Shown here piece by piece: positions 29,236 to 39,299 of a DNA stretch of 64,000 bases. The notes under the pieces are model-generated. The model did not search any database. It saw only the letters and a list, made by a program, of their open reading frames with translations, and was not told the origin of the DNA. The stretch is from the NCBI GenBank assembly GCA_964036045.1, contig OZ038380.1, positions 167,593,872-167,657,871 on the forward strand, given 5' to 3'. Every line of letters begins with the position of its first letter. Within the stretch, counting starts at the first letter, position 1. The position numbers were made by a program, and so were the translations under genes. The stretch comes from Eutreptiella sp. 'Long Island Sound 2002'. Taxonomy: Eukaryota; Euglenozoa; Euglenophyceae; Eutreptiales; Eutreptiaceae.

Positions 29236-29698
29236 CAACCAGCGTATATGATCGGGGGAACAGAGCAGGATATTGTCCAAGCTCCGTGTACCCAGCCATG
29301 AATTTCTGATTTGAACCTGCACACCGGAAGGGTTGCAGTAGGGGATTGACAGAGTCAACCCTAACCCTATACCCTAAATAGTGTCAAGCAGGGTATGCAG
29401 ACACATTTTTGCGTCCCGCCTGTTCATACTGACTTTCATGGCTACAGGTTGATAAGGCCCCCCGTCGGGGCGAAACGCGTACTTTTATTCATATGTCAAA
29501 TTGACTCTCAAAACTCAATTCACTGACACGGCAGTCTGTATTTGCACGTGATCGTCTTGATTTGTGCTGCCGCTGTTGCCATCAGTGTTTGAGTCCGAGC
29601 AGTTGGAGTTAGAGGAGTTTTCGAACACCACGCCCCTCCTGATCGAGCGACCGACGACCCCACCACAGGATTTTCCTGATCAAAAATATTTTATAAGC
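29236..29698. other. 3' region of the Penelope-like insertion
   Basis: After the stop codon there is a short tract with CCCTAACCCTA and CCCTAAA (about 29,360-29,380), the ribozyme-like motif, and about 220 bases to the second partial R2 at 29,699. No further gene is seen. Confidence 0.45.
29411..29479 (+). ncRNA. Hammerhead-ribozyme-like motif in the Penelope-like 3' region
   Basis: Stem III can form from GCGT (29,411-29,414) and ACGC (29,475-29,478), with C at 29,415 at the cleavage position. Stem I pairs CC and TGT (29,416-29,423) with ACA and GG (29,444-29,448), with a bulge. The core reads TTGATAA (29,449-29,455) where the consensus is CTGATGA. Stem II is GCCCC with GGGGC, followed by GAAA. 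The two core changes are at positions 3 and 8, which pair with each other, so U-A replaces C-G. Hammerhead motifs are known in Penelope-like elements. Activity is untested. Confidence 0.6.
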
Positions 29699-29930
29699 AT
29701 CCATGCCGGCTGCCCAGGAGGGGGGTTTCTCGGGAGTGGCAATATCCCCATTTTTCTGGCTTGTTGGCTTTGTGGAGTGGATCTTGCATCTTTGCATGTG
29801 TTGTGGACCTTTGATGTGTTGTGCACTGTGCTGAGACACTGGGATTCCAGGTGCCCTGCCTATATGGAGCCTTCCTCACTGAACGGCTCAGTGCTCCCTT
29901 ATTGAGGCGTCAAGCAGACGGTGGTTCTGC
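29699..29930. repeat. Partial R2 on the far side of the Penelope-like sequence
   Basis: About 170 bases from CATGCCGGCTGCCCAGG to ATATGGAGCC repeat 28,527-28,690 with several substitutions, then R2 continues. The Penelope-like sequence therefore lies between direct repeats of R2. Confidence 0.7.
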
Positions 29931-29943
29931 CTTTGTGTTGTGC

Positions 29944-30180
29944 CTTGTGTGGGGGCGCACAGAAATAGCCAAGGGGGTCAACGGTGCACACCTTTCCATC
30001 GTGTGCGCCAGCCCAAACTCCACCAGAGTCTTGGTGGAGGTTCAATAAGATCTGCGGCCAGACTCCAGACTCTGCAATCCAAGTCCCCCAAATAATGCTG
30101 GTCAGTTTGCCCGCATTATTCTTGCATTTCCCTGCCGTGTGTGTGTGGTTAGCAGTGCAGTTCAGCACAGCAATGTCAGA
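29944..30180. repeat. Dispersed repeat R1, full copy
   Basis: R1 here runs from GTGTGGGGGCGCACAG to GGTTAGCAGTGCAGTTCAGC without interruption. It matches 1-100 and 541-580. Confidence 0.65.
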
Positions 30181-30225
30181 GGTATGGCTAGTCTTAAATT
30201 GTTATTCTTGTCATATTTGGCTTAT

Positions 30226-30699
30226 ACCATCCCTCCAGTCATTGTGCCTCATGCACACTGGGAAGCCCACAGGCGTGGCAGTCTCCCACTGCGTGAACTG
30301 GTTTCAGACTCAGCTGATCCCCACCACCTGTCAGATCCACTACCACAGTCCGCTACTGCTTGAGATTTGAACTGCCATTTTGCGATGTGGTTGCGAGGAC
30401 CAGTGTGGGGATGCTGAAAGGGGTCAACGTTGCGAACTTTTCCATTGTGCGCACCACCCCAGACTCCTGCAGAAAGTTTGTGGAGCATCAATAAGCCCTG
30501 CGGCCAGACTGCACTTTCTGCGACCCAAGTCTGCAGAATTGCGACCGTGCCCGCCTGCATGATTCCTGCGTTTCCCTGCCGCAGGTGTGCGGTTGGCAGT
30601 GTAGACACCTTGACAAAGTTTTTTTCTGATGTGCTCCCTTGTTCTTCCTTTGCTTGTGCCCCCCTGCTATTGTTGACTCCTCTTTGCATTCACCCACAA
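30226..30699. other. Spacer with R1 piece before the tudor-like gene
   Basis: An R1 copy is present at about 30,395-30,606. The last 90 bases are pyrimidine-rich and lead to the ATG at 30,700. In copy A this interval has been replaced by the F4 element. Confidence 0.5.
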
Positions 30700-30900
30700 A
30701 TGTATCCTATAGGCGCGCATGTTTGGTACCACTCTCATAGGAAGGGTGCCGCGCTTCTGCCAACTGTCATAGGTCCCTCGCCCTCTGGACCTGAGTTCCT
30801 ATATATTCAATACCAGGGTACTGGGGAGAAGGTGCTGGATCATACAGCAGCTAATTTATCTCGGTTGGAGGCAGTACACGCCGGGATCTCCTGCTGCTGA
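30700..30900 (+). CDS. Tudor-like domain protein, frameshifted after the domain
   Basis: ATG at 30,700 opens MYPIGAHVWYHSHRKG, then TVIGPSPSGPEF, YIQYQGTGEKVLDH and TAANLSRLEAV. This is the best complete version of the domain, about 58 residues. A 17-base deletion relative to copy A (2101-2117) shifts the frame just after it, so the protein ends at 30,900 as 66 residues. The pattern fits a small beta-barrel; a nucleic-acid- or chromatin-binding role is a guess. It may be functional as a single-domain protein or may be a pseudogene. Confidence 0.45.
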   Translation: MYPIGAHVWYHSHRKGAALLPTVIGPSPSGPEFLYIQYQGTGEKVLDHTAANLSRLEAVHAGISCC

Positions 30901-31182
30901 CAGCTCCGCGACAGCCCTCACTGCTACACCACACCTACGTATACCCAAACCCGCTCCCAAGCGTAGCAAGAAACGGGTCCTCCAACCTTCATGGACCAGT
31001 ATTTTTAGCCTGCTGCCCCAGCCAAAGATGACACCAACAATGATGCCATTGTGGTTTTGACAGGGTCTCTGGCACCCGAACCTGAACCCCACCGACGACC
31101 ACCGTGCAGAAAACCCACAGGGGCATACTGGCGAAAAACTTGATGTATAGTTGTAGCTGTGAAGTGGTATGTTTTTGTGGTG

Positions 31183-31554
31183 CCCCCCCTCCCCCCCCCA
31201 GGTGCCATGGCTTCTATCGTGCAAGGGTGCAGCACCTCTTTGCACGGTTGTGGCAACGGAGGATTGTCCGCAATGTTTGGACAGGCTCTGCAACGGAGTG
31301 CATGGCCATGTGCGTATTTTGCTCCACCTTACTCAGTTTCCATTCGCAGACGCACAGTAGGTATCAACCCTATGGACCTTGGCCTCATGTGCCAGAGTCT
31401 GTATGGGCACAGGAGGAGGCAACCATTGCAGAGGAGGAAAATGATGACGGTGTTTGTTGCCAATTGTGTGGCCACCAGGACGGTATATCTGAGTTTGTTG
31501 ATTCCGTCAATTTCTGGTCATTTACCATTGCTTGGACGGCGGGGGGGGGGGGGG
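31183..31554. mobile_element. C-run/G-run element, copy A' interior
   Basis: A C run at 31,183 and a G run ending at 31,554 bound this segment, between the same flanks as 2426-3493 in copy A. Its interior is a DDE transposase fragment, unlike copy A. It is either a different element at the same spot or two deletion products of one longer element. Confidence 0.5.
31210..31520 (+). pseudogene. DDE transposase C-terminal fragment
   Basis: Reading across two frame changes, the text is RARVQHLFARLWQRRIVRNV, WTGSATEC, VRILLHLTQF, RYQPYGPWPHVPESV and an acidic segment with CQLCGHQDG. The RVQHLFARLW word sits where PIF/Harbinger-type transposases have the VExxFGxLK motif with the third catalytic residue region. 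The middle matches the fragment at 4788-5014. The frameshifts mean it is inactive. Confidence 0.55.
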
Positions 31555-31559
31555 TATAT

Positions 31560-31830
31560 TTAACAACCTGGGCCATTTTCGTTGAACTGTGATTTGTGGG
31601 AAACTGCTCATGACAAGCGCAATGCAAAGGGGAGGCCCAACAGCCCAATCATCCATGCTGGCCGCCCAGCAGGGGGGTGTTTGGGAGTGGCAATATCCCT
31701 TTTTCTGGCTTGTTGGCTTTGTGGAGTGGATCTTTGCATATGTTCTTGAGACAGGGCTGTGGTCATTGACCGTCTCAGTGCCCCCCCTCTCACGCAGACT
31801 TTGATTCTGTCTTTTTGTGTCGTGGTTGTG
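31560..31830. repeat. Dispersed repeat R2, copy 4
   Basis: This matches 3500-3790, with a short deletion near 31,765. Confidence 0.7.
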
Positions 31831-32060
31831 AGTACCAGTCTGGGGACGCACAATAATAGCCAAGGGGGTGTGCATCGTTGCATCGTGCACACCACGCCAA
31901 ACTCCAGCCAAAGGCTGGTGGAGCCTCAATAAGATCTGCAGCCAGACCGCACCTTCTGCGAGCCAAGTCTCCAGAATTGCAAGTTTGCCTGCATTATTCT
32001 CGCGTTTCCCTGCCGTGGGTGTGTGGTTAGCAGTGCAGTTCAGCACAGCAATGTTGGAGG
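31831..32060. repeat. Dispersed repeat R1
   Basis: This matches 3810-4040 closely. Confidence 0.65.
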
Positions 32061-32524
32061 GGGACACGAGATATCAAATTATGCGCACCACTTGAGATAT
32101 CACATTGAGCTGCCAAGTTGTCAACTGTTCTTGCGTTGGCATTGGATTGAGGTGTCGTCTTCGTCTTTTCGGCAGTGCCCACGCAGTGGAACACTTTGGC
32201 CAAGGGGTCCACGGTGCGCACTTTTCCATCGTGCGCACAACCCAAACTCCCGCAGACAGTTTGTGGAGCATCGATAAGCCCTGCGGCCATACTGCCCTCC
32301 TTGAGACCCAAGTCCGCAGAATTGCCGCACGCATGATTCTTGCGTTTCCGTGCCGCGGGTGTGTGGTTGGCAGTGTACCTTATACCCCCCTTGTGATCTC
32401 CCCCCCTGCAATCCCCCACCCCCAAGGGGGGGAACGTCACTTTGACATTTCTTTTTGCAAATGGTTGGTTGTATTGTGCTCTCTTGTTCTTTCTCTGCAC
32501 ATGCCCTCTGTCAAAGTTGATTTC
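32061..32524. other. Spacer with right terminus of a deleted F2 element
   Basis: CCCACGCAGTGGAACACTTTGGCC at 32,177-32,196 is an F2 right end (the key words are CACGCAGTG and TTTGGCC). The left end was removed by a deletion relative to 4196-5066. An R1 piece follows to 32,380. Confidence 0.55.
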
Positions 32525-32738
32525 CCGCACTTGTGTTTGGCACCACTCTCGCAGCAAGGGTGGTCCGCTGTTGGCAACTGTCATTGGTTCCTCACCCGCT
32601 GGACCTGAGTTCTTGCACATTTGGAGGGCGTATTGCGCACCGTGCGTGCGAGTGCACAAAGTTTGTACAGGATCATACCCAAGCTGCATAGTGGTGCCTC
32701 GTACCAGTAACAATGAGCCTTGTTATGCATTTATATGA
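32525..32738 (+). pseudogene. Tudor-like domain fragment
   Basis: VWHHSRSKGGPLLATVIG and SSPAGPEF are intact. The frame then diverges from the domain. This is the duplicate of 5413-5574 with a 1-base difference. Confidence 0.45.
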
Positions 32739-32759
32739 GCCATTGCATGCTTTGCCCTC

Positions 32760-33059
32760 ATGTTTTGCATCCTTTGGTATAGTTTTGTGGTATCTACCAA
32801 GAAATTTGATTTGGACTCCGATTACGAACTATGGCTTGCGATGAGGAAGAAATGGAGAGGCTACGACAAAATAAGGCGTGGAAGAAGTGGAAGGAGGCTG
32901 AAAAGGTGGCATCACCATCGGCAACAAAATCCCAAGCTCCTAGTGTCTTGGAATTATTCCGGCCACTGTGGCGGATATCTCAATATGGTGGTGGACGAGG
33001 TTCGATGGTCTAACGGCTTGAACCAGTATAATCATAGCCCACGTGACCCACTTCATTGA
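32760..33059 (+). CDS. Hypothetical ORF, copy of 5643-5975
   Basis: This 99-codon frame is identical in style to its copy in A but lacks 33 bp (11 codons) in the C-terminal part. The frame stays open through the indel. No family is recognised. Confidence 0.35.
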   Translation: MFCILWYSFVVSTKKFDLDSDYELWLAMRKKWRGYDKIRRGRSGRRLKRWHHHRQQNPKLLVSWNYSGHCGGYLNMVVDEVRWSNGLNQYNHSPRDPLH

Positions 33060-33103
33060 CTCTATGCCCATTAGCTCGATGGGCGGTTGCCTTGGGTGGC
33101 TTG

Positions 33104-33514
33104 GGGGGTGAAACCCAGGTTTAGACACATTTAAACCACAGTTTAAACCATAGTTTACACCACATGCTGCTCGTTCCTCTCTTAGTCAATCTTTAGTTTA
33201 GACGACGGTTGGTATGGCACGCAGCCCAGCCACCAAGCCTACCCGACAGTTTCCGTTGATGATGTGAGATCTTCAGTGCAGATTTACGTGCAGGGCAGGT
33301 TAGGGACATTGCAAGGTGTGGATTGAGCAGGAGGGCAGCAGGATCCCACTTTACACATGAGGCTATCCAACATTGTGGGGTGCACTATGGTCTGTACAGG
33401 CAAGAATATTGCCAATGGTAGCAAAACCCCCCAATTTCTTCTGGTCATGTGCGTGCTGTGCCCACGCTTTGCGGCGCTGTGCTTGCGCTGTGCGCGCGGT
33501 GCACACACGCCCCC
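33104..33514. mobile_element. F1 DNA transposon, longer copy
   Basis: The G5 tip GGGGGTGAAACC and the tip ending CACACGCCCCC are flanked by TTG (33,101-33,103 and 33,515-33,517). GCGCTGTGC-type units are found inside the right tip. The 411-bp element matches the deleted version at 6020-6198. Confidence 0.65.
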
Positions 33515-33551
33515 TTGGTACTAGGATACCGGGGACAAGGTTGTGGACCAT

Positions 33552-34260
33552 GGGAATGCCGTGCACGCAGTGCAATCTTTTTGTTTGCCGGCAACTTCTT
33601 GAACCCTACTTTTGGCCTTTTTTTACCGGTTGGTTGTTCAATAACAAATTGTTTTACACTTCTTGTGCATTGAGGATGTGGCACCTTTGAATTGCCACCC
33701 GGTTTCACCCATTTTCAGCCATTTTAGCTCATTTCCCCGCGGTTTTGTTGCACGTTCTTTGTTATCGATGAGTACTGGATTATGATGATGGGAAATCACC
33801 GGATGTCGTGTACATTCACAATGCAACAAATGGGCAGGTGGGTTGTTACACACTGGATTCCATCCTTCATGGTCATTGCCCTGCTATCTCTAGGAAACAA
33901 TGTCTTTGTGGATTCTCTGGAAGAGCTAACACTTGAACCCTCCATCCGCACTCTCGGATCATTGCAAATCAGTAGCATGGCTTATCAGCAACGGCCCACA
34001 TAGTGCTGCATATTGCTACAAGTTGGGCCCCAATAGCAGAATGCCTGTGTCCCCAGAAGGCTACCACCATCTTCCAACACACTCACGCAACGCAACAGCA
34101 GATTGGGGCTTGGCCACGGCCACCAATCACCAAGGATATGAAGACTCTTGTGACCCTCTGCATACATGCAAGGGGGTTTCCTCCCTTCCTCCTTGGCTAG
34201 GTTTCATTGTCTCTGCACTGCACGCAGTCAGCAGTGTGCACGCAGTGCACCCTTTTGGCC
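33552..34260. mobile_element. F2 DNA transposon, un-nested copy
   Basis: The ends GGGAATGCCGTGCACGCAG and TTTTGGCC are flanked by CAT (33,549-33,551 and 34,261-34,263), interrupting the tudor-like coding sequence as at 6236-7682. This copy has one 11-bp unit fewer inside the left tip and keeps the empty AAG site (34,020-34,022) for the nested element. A conserved stretch at about 33,770-33,910 reads VYIHNATNGQVGCYTLD in one frame and may be an element protein piece. Confidence 0.8.
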
Positions 34261-34263
34261 CAT

Positions 34264-34404
34264 ACAGCAGCCAAGATCAGTCGGTTGGAGGTTGTACGGG
34301 ATCCATCTCCCCAGTTGCCGGGATCTGATGACTGTCCACTTGAAGACATATCACCCAGATCCACTGACAACTGTCCTTCTCTGCCAGGTTGTTTGGATTC
34401 GTAA
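34264..34404 (+). pseudogene. Tudor-like protein, C-terminal part
   Basis: The frame TAAKISRLEVVRDPSPQLPG runs to a stop at 34,404. It is the duplicate of 7686-7826. Confidence 0.45.
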
Positions 34405-35029
34405 AAAGAAGTTTCACACAGTGCCTGTGCAGAGGGCACGCGCACAGAAGTAACGCCATGTTTAAATGCGATTCACACTACCGGTGTTGGGCATGGAAAG
34501 CTGCATTTTTGAAGTGTTACGGGTTGGTGGTACCATTCCGCCCCGCGAGGGGTTGTTGTGATGATTTGGATCAGGTTTGCCACATTGAAGAGCTCATCTG
34601 TCATTTTGAGATTGCACTGTCCTGAAGAGCCTTTGGATTGTCCTTCCTCAGCCCTTGCCCCAGGAGGCGGTGAGTGAGACAACCTCTGGGCCATTCTCGT
34701 TGAACTCTGGTTTGTGGTAAAGGGCTCACGACTGCTGAGGAACCGTGCATGTTGTCAGCCACAATGCAAAGGGGAGGCCCAACAGCCCAATCATCCATGC
34801 CGGCTGCCCAGGAGGGGGGTTTCTCGGGAGTGGCAATATCCCCATTTTTCTGGCTTGTTGGCTTTGTGGAGTGGATCTTGCATCTTTGCATGTGTTGTGG
34901 ACCTTTGATGTGTTGTGCACTGTGCTGAGACACTGGGATTCTAGGTGTTGTGTCTGTCTGGAGCTCTCCTCACTGAACGGCTCAGTGCTCCCTCATTGAG
35001 GCTTCAAGCAGACGGTATTTGTGTGTACA
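34405..35029. repeat. Duplicate spacer and R2 copy 5
   Basis: 34,405-34,679 matches 7827-8099, and 34,680-35,029 is an R2 copy matching 8100-8440. Confidence 0.65.
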
Positions 35030-37172
35030 GCACATTGAGGCTGTAATTCTTTCTGTTCATTTCTCGGTGCATCCACTCTGTGGTCGCTTTCCTGCTGAAT
35101 CCCAGTTCATTGTGTTATGCACATGCTTACGCCACTTTTTACTGGTGTGTGGACATGCATCGGTTCACCAATTTTAGCAACCAACCATTGCCGGGTAAGC
35201 ATATTGGGCCCAGCACCAGCGGCTGCACTGTGCACGGCTCAGGAAAGCAGTCCAGAACGTTGGGTGGGCGTTGGGTATATGGACCAACAAGTTTCTTTGG
35301 TCGTGGCAGGAGACCACCCCTGTGAAAATGTATCAGTCAGAACTCCTCTCTCTGAGGAAGGCGGGCAGGTAACAGGGAATGGTAATGTACTGTCTCAGAC
35401 CATTGTCTGAAGCGCCGAATACCCTCGAACAATTGTCGATGGTTTCGGACATTTTCAAAACTAAAAAAAGAAAGGTGCCGCAGCACATTGATGCTGTAAT
35501 TCTTCCTGTTCATTTCTCCTCGCATCCATTCTGTGGTTGCTTTCCTGCTGAAACCCAGTTCATTGTGTCCTTGTGCACATGCTTGTGCCACTTGCGACTG
35601 GTGTGTGGATATGCATCGGTTCACCAATTTTAGCAACCATTGCCGGGTAAGCCAATTGGGCCCAGCACCAGCGGCACCCCTGTGCACGGCTCAGGAAAGC
35701 AGTCCAGAACGTTGGGTGGGCGTTGGGTATATGGACCAACAACTTTCTTTGGTCGTGGCAGGAGACCACCCCTGTGAAAATGTATCAGTCAGAACTCCTC
35801 TCTCCGAGGAAGGTGGGCAGGTAACAGGGAATGGTAATGTACTGTCTCAGACCATTGTCTGAAGCGCCGAATACCCTCGAACAGTTGTCGATGGTTTCGG
35901 ACATTTTCAAAACTAAAACAAGAAAGGTGCCTCAGCACATTGATGCTGTAATTTGTTCTGTTCATTTCTCGGTGCATCCACTCTGTGGTTGCTTTCCTTC
36001 TGAATCCCAGTTCATTGTGTTGTGTCCTTGTGCACATGCTTGTGCCACCTGCGACTGGTGTGTGGACATGCATCGGTTCACCAATTTTAGCAAGCAACCA
36101 TTGCCGGGTAAGCCAATTGGGCCCAGTACCAGCGGCTGCACTGTGCACGGCTCAGGAAAGCAGTCCAGAACGTTTGGTGGGCGTTGGGTATATGGACCAA
36201 CAAGTTTCTTTGGTCGTGGCAGGAGACCAACCCTGTGAAAATGTATCAGTCAGAACTCCTCTCTCCGAGGAAGGCGGGCAGGTAACAGGGAATGGTAATG
36301 TACTGTCTCAGACCATTGTCTGAAGCGCCGAATACCCTCGAACAGTTGTCGATGGTTTCGGACATTTTCAAAACTAAAACAAGAAAGGTGCCTCAGCACA
36401 TTGATGCTGTAATTTGTTCTGTCCATTTCTCGGTGCATCCACTCTGTGGTTGCTTTCCTGCTGAATCCCAGTTCATTGTGTTGTGTCCTTGTGCACATGC
36501 TTGTGCCACCTGCGACTGGTGTGTGGACATGCATCGGTTCACCAATCTTAGCAAGCAACCATTGCCGGGTAAGCCAATTGGGCCCAGTACCAGCGGCTGC
36601 ACTGTGCACGGCTCAGGAAAGCAGTCCAGAACGTTGGGTGGGCGTTGGGTATATGGACCAACAAGTTTCTTTGGTCGTGGCAGGAGACCACCCCTGTGAA
36701 AACCTATCAGTCAGAACTCCTCTCTCCAAGGAAGGCGGGCAGGTAACAGGGAATGGTAATGTACTGTCTCAGACCATTGTCTGAAGCGCCGAATACCATC
36801 GAACAGTTGTCGATGGTTTCGGACATTTTCAAAACTAAAACAAGAAAGGTGCCTCAGCACATTGATGCTGTAATTTGTTCTGTTCATTTCTCGGTGTATC
36901 CATTCTGTGGTTGCTTTCCTGCTGAATCCCAGTTCATTGTGTTGTGTCATTGTGCACATGCTTGTGCCACTTAAGACTGGTGTGTGGACATGCATCGGTT
37001 CACCAATTTTAGCAAGCAACCATTGCCGGGTAAGCAGATTGGGCTCAGCACCAGCGGCACCCCTGTGCACGGCTCAGGAAAGCAGTCCAGAACGTTGGGT
37101 CGGCGTTGGGTATATGGACCAACAACTTTCTTTGGTCGTGGCAGGAGACCACCCCTGTGAGACTGTATCAGT
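35030..37172. repeat. Satellite array, about 4.7 units
   Basis: Unit starts are at about 35,337, 35,789, 36,250 and 36,711 after a partial unit. Spacings are 452, 461 and 461 bp. The right end has the same junction as the array at 8668-13,235 (GAGACTGTATCAGTAGG). Units here mostly keep a 135-codon open frame on the plus strand, with GTAAGC read through. One unit has an in-frame TAA near 36,971. Confidence 0.88.
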
Positions 37173-37239
37173 AGGTGCTGACTTGACCTACCCCACCAGC
37201 ATCCGTGGCCTTTCAGGGACATGTGTTCGACCCCCCCCC

Positions 37240-37516
37240 CCCCCTGGCCAGCGCAAGCGAGCATGCCAGTGCGACGGTGGGAGCTAAAGTGGGACACAAC
37301 AAACGCTACGCCCCAAACTCAGTCCGAAGGCGACAATGCCCTGAACCCTGTAGAAGCAGCCCGACTCTTACCCCATCCAGGGACGAGGGACGGGACGAAC
37401 TGCAAAGCACTGTCTGCGTGACACGGACAATCATGGAACTGAGATGGCGATGAAGGTCGTGAGGCAGGCGCGGCTGGAGCTAAGTGGCGGGTCCACACCT
37501 GACCAATTGAGGCCCC
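37240..37516. mobile_element. Copy-A'-specific insertion in a C run
   Basis: This 276-bp segment from CTGGCCAGCGCAAGCG to CAATTGAGGCC is absent from copy A at 13,798. It is flanked by C runs that hide any target duplication. No coding frame is supported. Confidence 0.5.
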
Positions 37517-38375
37517 CCCTGTCCATCGTCCATCTCCATGCTGAGTTGTGTAGTGGTAGTTGATGTCGAAGTAAGCTGCTGACCGAGGGCGATGAGATGA
37601 CTGAAGCCAGACTATGCAACATTAGATAGCCCAATGGGCAAACTCACTCCAACATTCAGCACTGGTTTGAGCGTGACCACATAGCCTGTGTCAGGGGGGT
37701 ATTGGTCGCTGAGTATCTCCTGCTTCACGACCCATGTCCATCTCCATCACTGGGGAGTTCCCAAGGAAAACAGTTCCATGTTTTGTGTGGTGGTTTTGCT
37801 GCACCGTTTTGGCTCTTTGCCTGTTTTGATGCAATAGGGGTCCCACCTTTATTGTGGGGACCCAATCTTCGTACAGTGTGGGTGCCCCTTAATCCCCTCT
37901 CCTGCTCTCGACTCGTTTCGCAGCTTCCATTAATCTCACTGCAGAGACTAGACAGCCGTTGCCGCACTGTGGGCACTGTCGTGCCTTTTCGTTTCTTGGT
38001 TGGACATTGAATGGGTAACATGGAGTTGGCTGTTCAAATCAGTCGTGTTTGCTGCATTTGGTGCTCGTGGGAGGTCCAGGTTTTCAGTGGTGACGGTACG
38101 GGTTCTCCCAGCCAAGGTGCATGTGCAAAGTCATACCCTTGTGTGGTGATACTACCGCCGGGCTTGCCCTTGATGCACTGCGAGTATCGCTTGCGCTGCC
38201 CTTCTGCTCCTACACCCGGGATCCGCGTACTGCCCCACCCATGCTCCCTCGGAGCAGGTCCCCCGCCCCCAGACCAACCCTCCCTCACCCAGTTGGAGAC
38301 CCATCAGGCTCCTTCCTTGCTGCCCCTGCTGCCCATGCATGTGCCAGCGCCTCCCGCACTAGCTTCACACCCTTA
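37517..38375. other. Duplicated spacer
   Basis: This matches 13,798-14,254 and 15,013-15,732, with the F1 empty site at 38,012-38,014. No gene is seen. Confidence 0.5.
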
Positions 38376-38388
38376 GTTTATGGATATA

Positions 38389-38609
38389 TAGTTCCTCCCC
38401 CCTTAAGTGTTACGCATTATAGGCTTGCCATATGGCGTGTCGGTTTTGCCTACCGCATCAGAGAGCCCTCTGGTATACACATGTGAACTCTGGGTCTTTG
38501 CCATGTGCCTTGCGTTGCGGGGATTCGCTCTATCATATGCTGGAGCCGCCCACTTTCCCAAGCACAGTCTTGAGGACTCTTTGAACTTCTGGAGTCACTT
38601 AAAAAAAAC
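38389..38609 (+). mobile_element. 3'-end-only LINE insertion with 13-bp target duplication
   Basis: This 221-bp insertion ends in CTTAAAAAAAAC and is flanked by GTTTATGGATATA on both sides (38,376-38,388 and 38,610-38,622). The empty site with one copy is at 15,733-15,745. Its first 80 bases match the sequence after the LINE stop codon at 63,926, with the shared word TTACGCATTATAGGCTTGCC. It is therefore a severely 5'-truncated LINE copy, and it shows the LINE's 3' UTR is about 225 bp plus an A tail. Confidence 0.85.
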
Positions 38610-38622
38610 GTTTATGGATATA

Positions 38623-38855
38623 AACTATAGTTTAGGTTGACCGTATTTTTCAGCTGATTGTTTGTGACACATAACGGAGTTTGGGTAGGAGCATGGGCCT
38701 TGAACCCCGGAGAATGAAAGAGATGAACCCACTTGACTGCTGTGCATGTAATGTGTTGAAGGGACACTACCTAAACCCTAGGGTAGGGCAACAACTCTCT
38801 GACCGCCCACAGGGTACCCCACCCTCACGCAAATGGCCACCCGCACCAAGCCCGA
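38623..38855. other. Duplicated spacer
   Basis: This matches 15,746-15,975. It includes AAACCCTAGGGTAGGG. No gene is seen. Confidence 0.5.
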
Positions 38856-39299
38856 AGAACGTCCTGGGGCTCGGAGGCGCATTACTTATTTTTAGAAATC
38901 AACGTTCGCACGTCTGCAGGAGGTGTTGGAGTTGTGGGCATGCACACCAATTTTGGAGTAGGGCAGTAGTCACCATCCCTAACAAGCGGGTAGATGAGAG
39001 CACACCGGTCCCGCAATAGGGATCGTTGCTAGGCGGTCACTGCCCACGCAAAAATCAAATCCCCCATCCACACGATGAGGGCAAGTCGGCTCCCACATGC
39101 TGGCCGGCTGTGGTAACATAGAGGCGGCACACCGCCATCCACACCAAAACCTTCCTCGACTCGCAGGGGTGCAAGTATGTGTGAAGGACACAGCGGGGAC
39201 CGTTGTTATCCATGAATGAAGCAACCACGGTACAAGCCCCGAAATTCATGATTTCCCAGCGGCGGGGGGTACCAGCCGGAACTGTATTACATTACGACA

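Noticed and set aside
33712-33730. Resemblance to the dinoflagellate spliced leader (AGCCATTTTAGCTCA)
   Set aside because: It lacks the leader's first bases and follows another CCATTTTC word in the same low-complexity stretch. The copy at 6410 is less similar. This is not enough to assign the organism.
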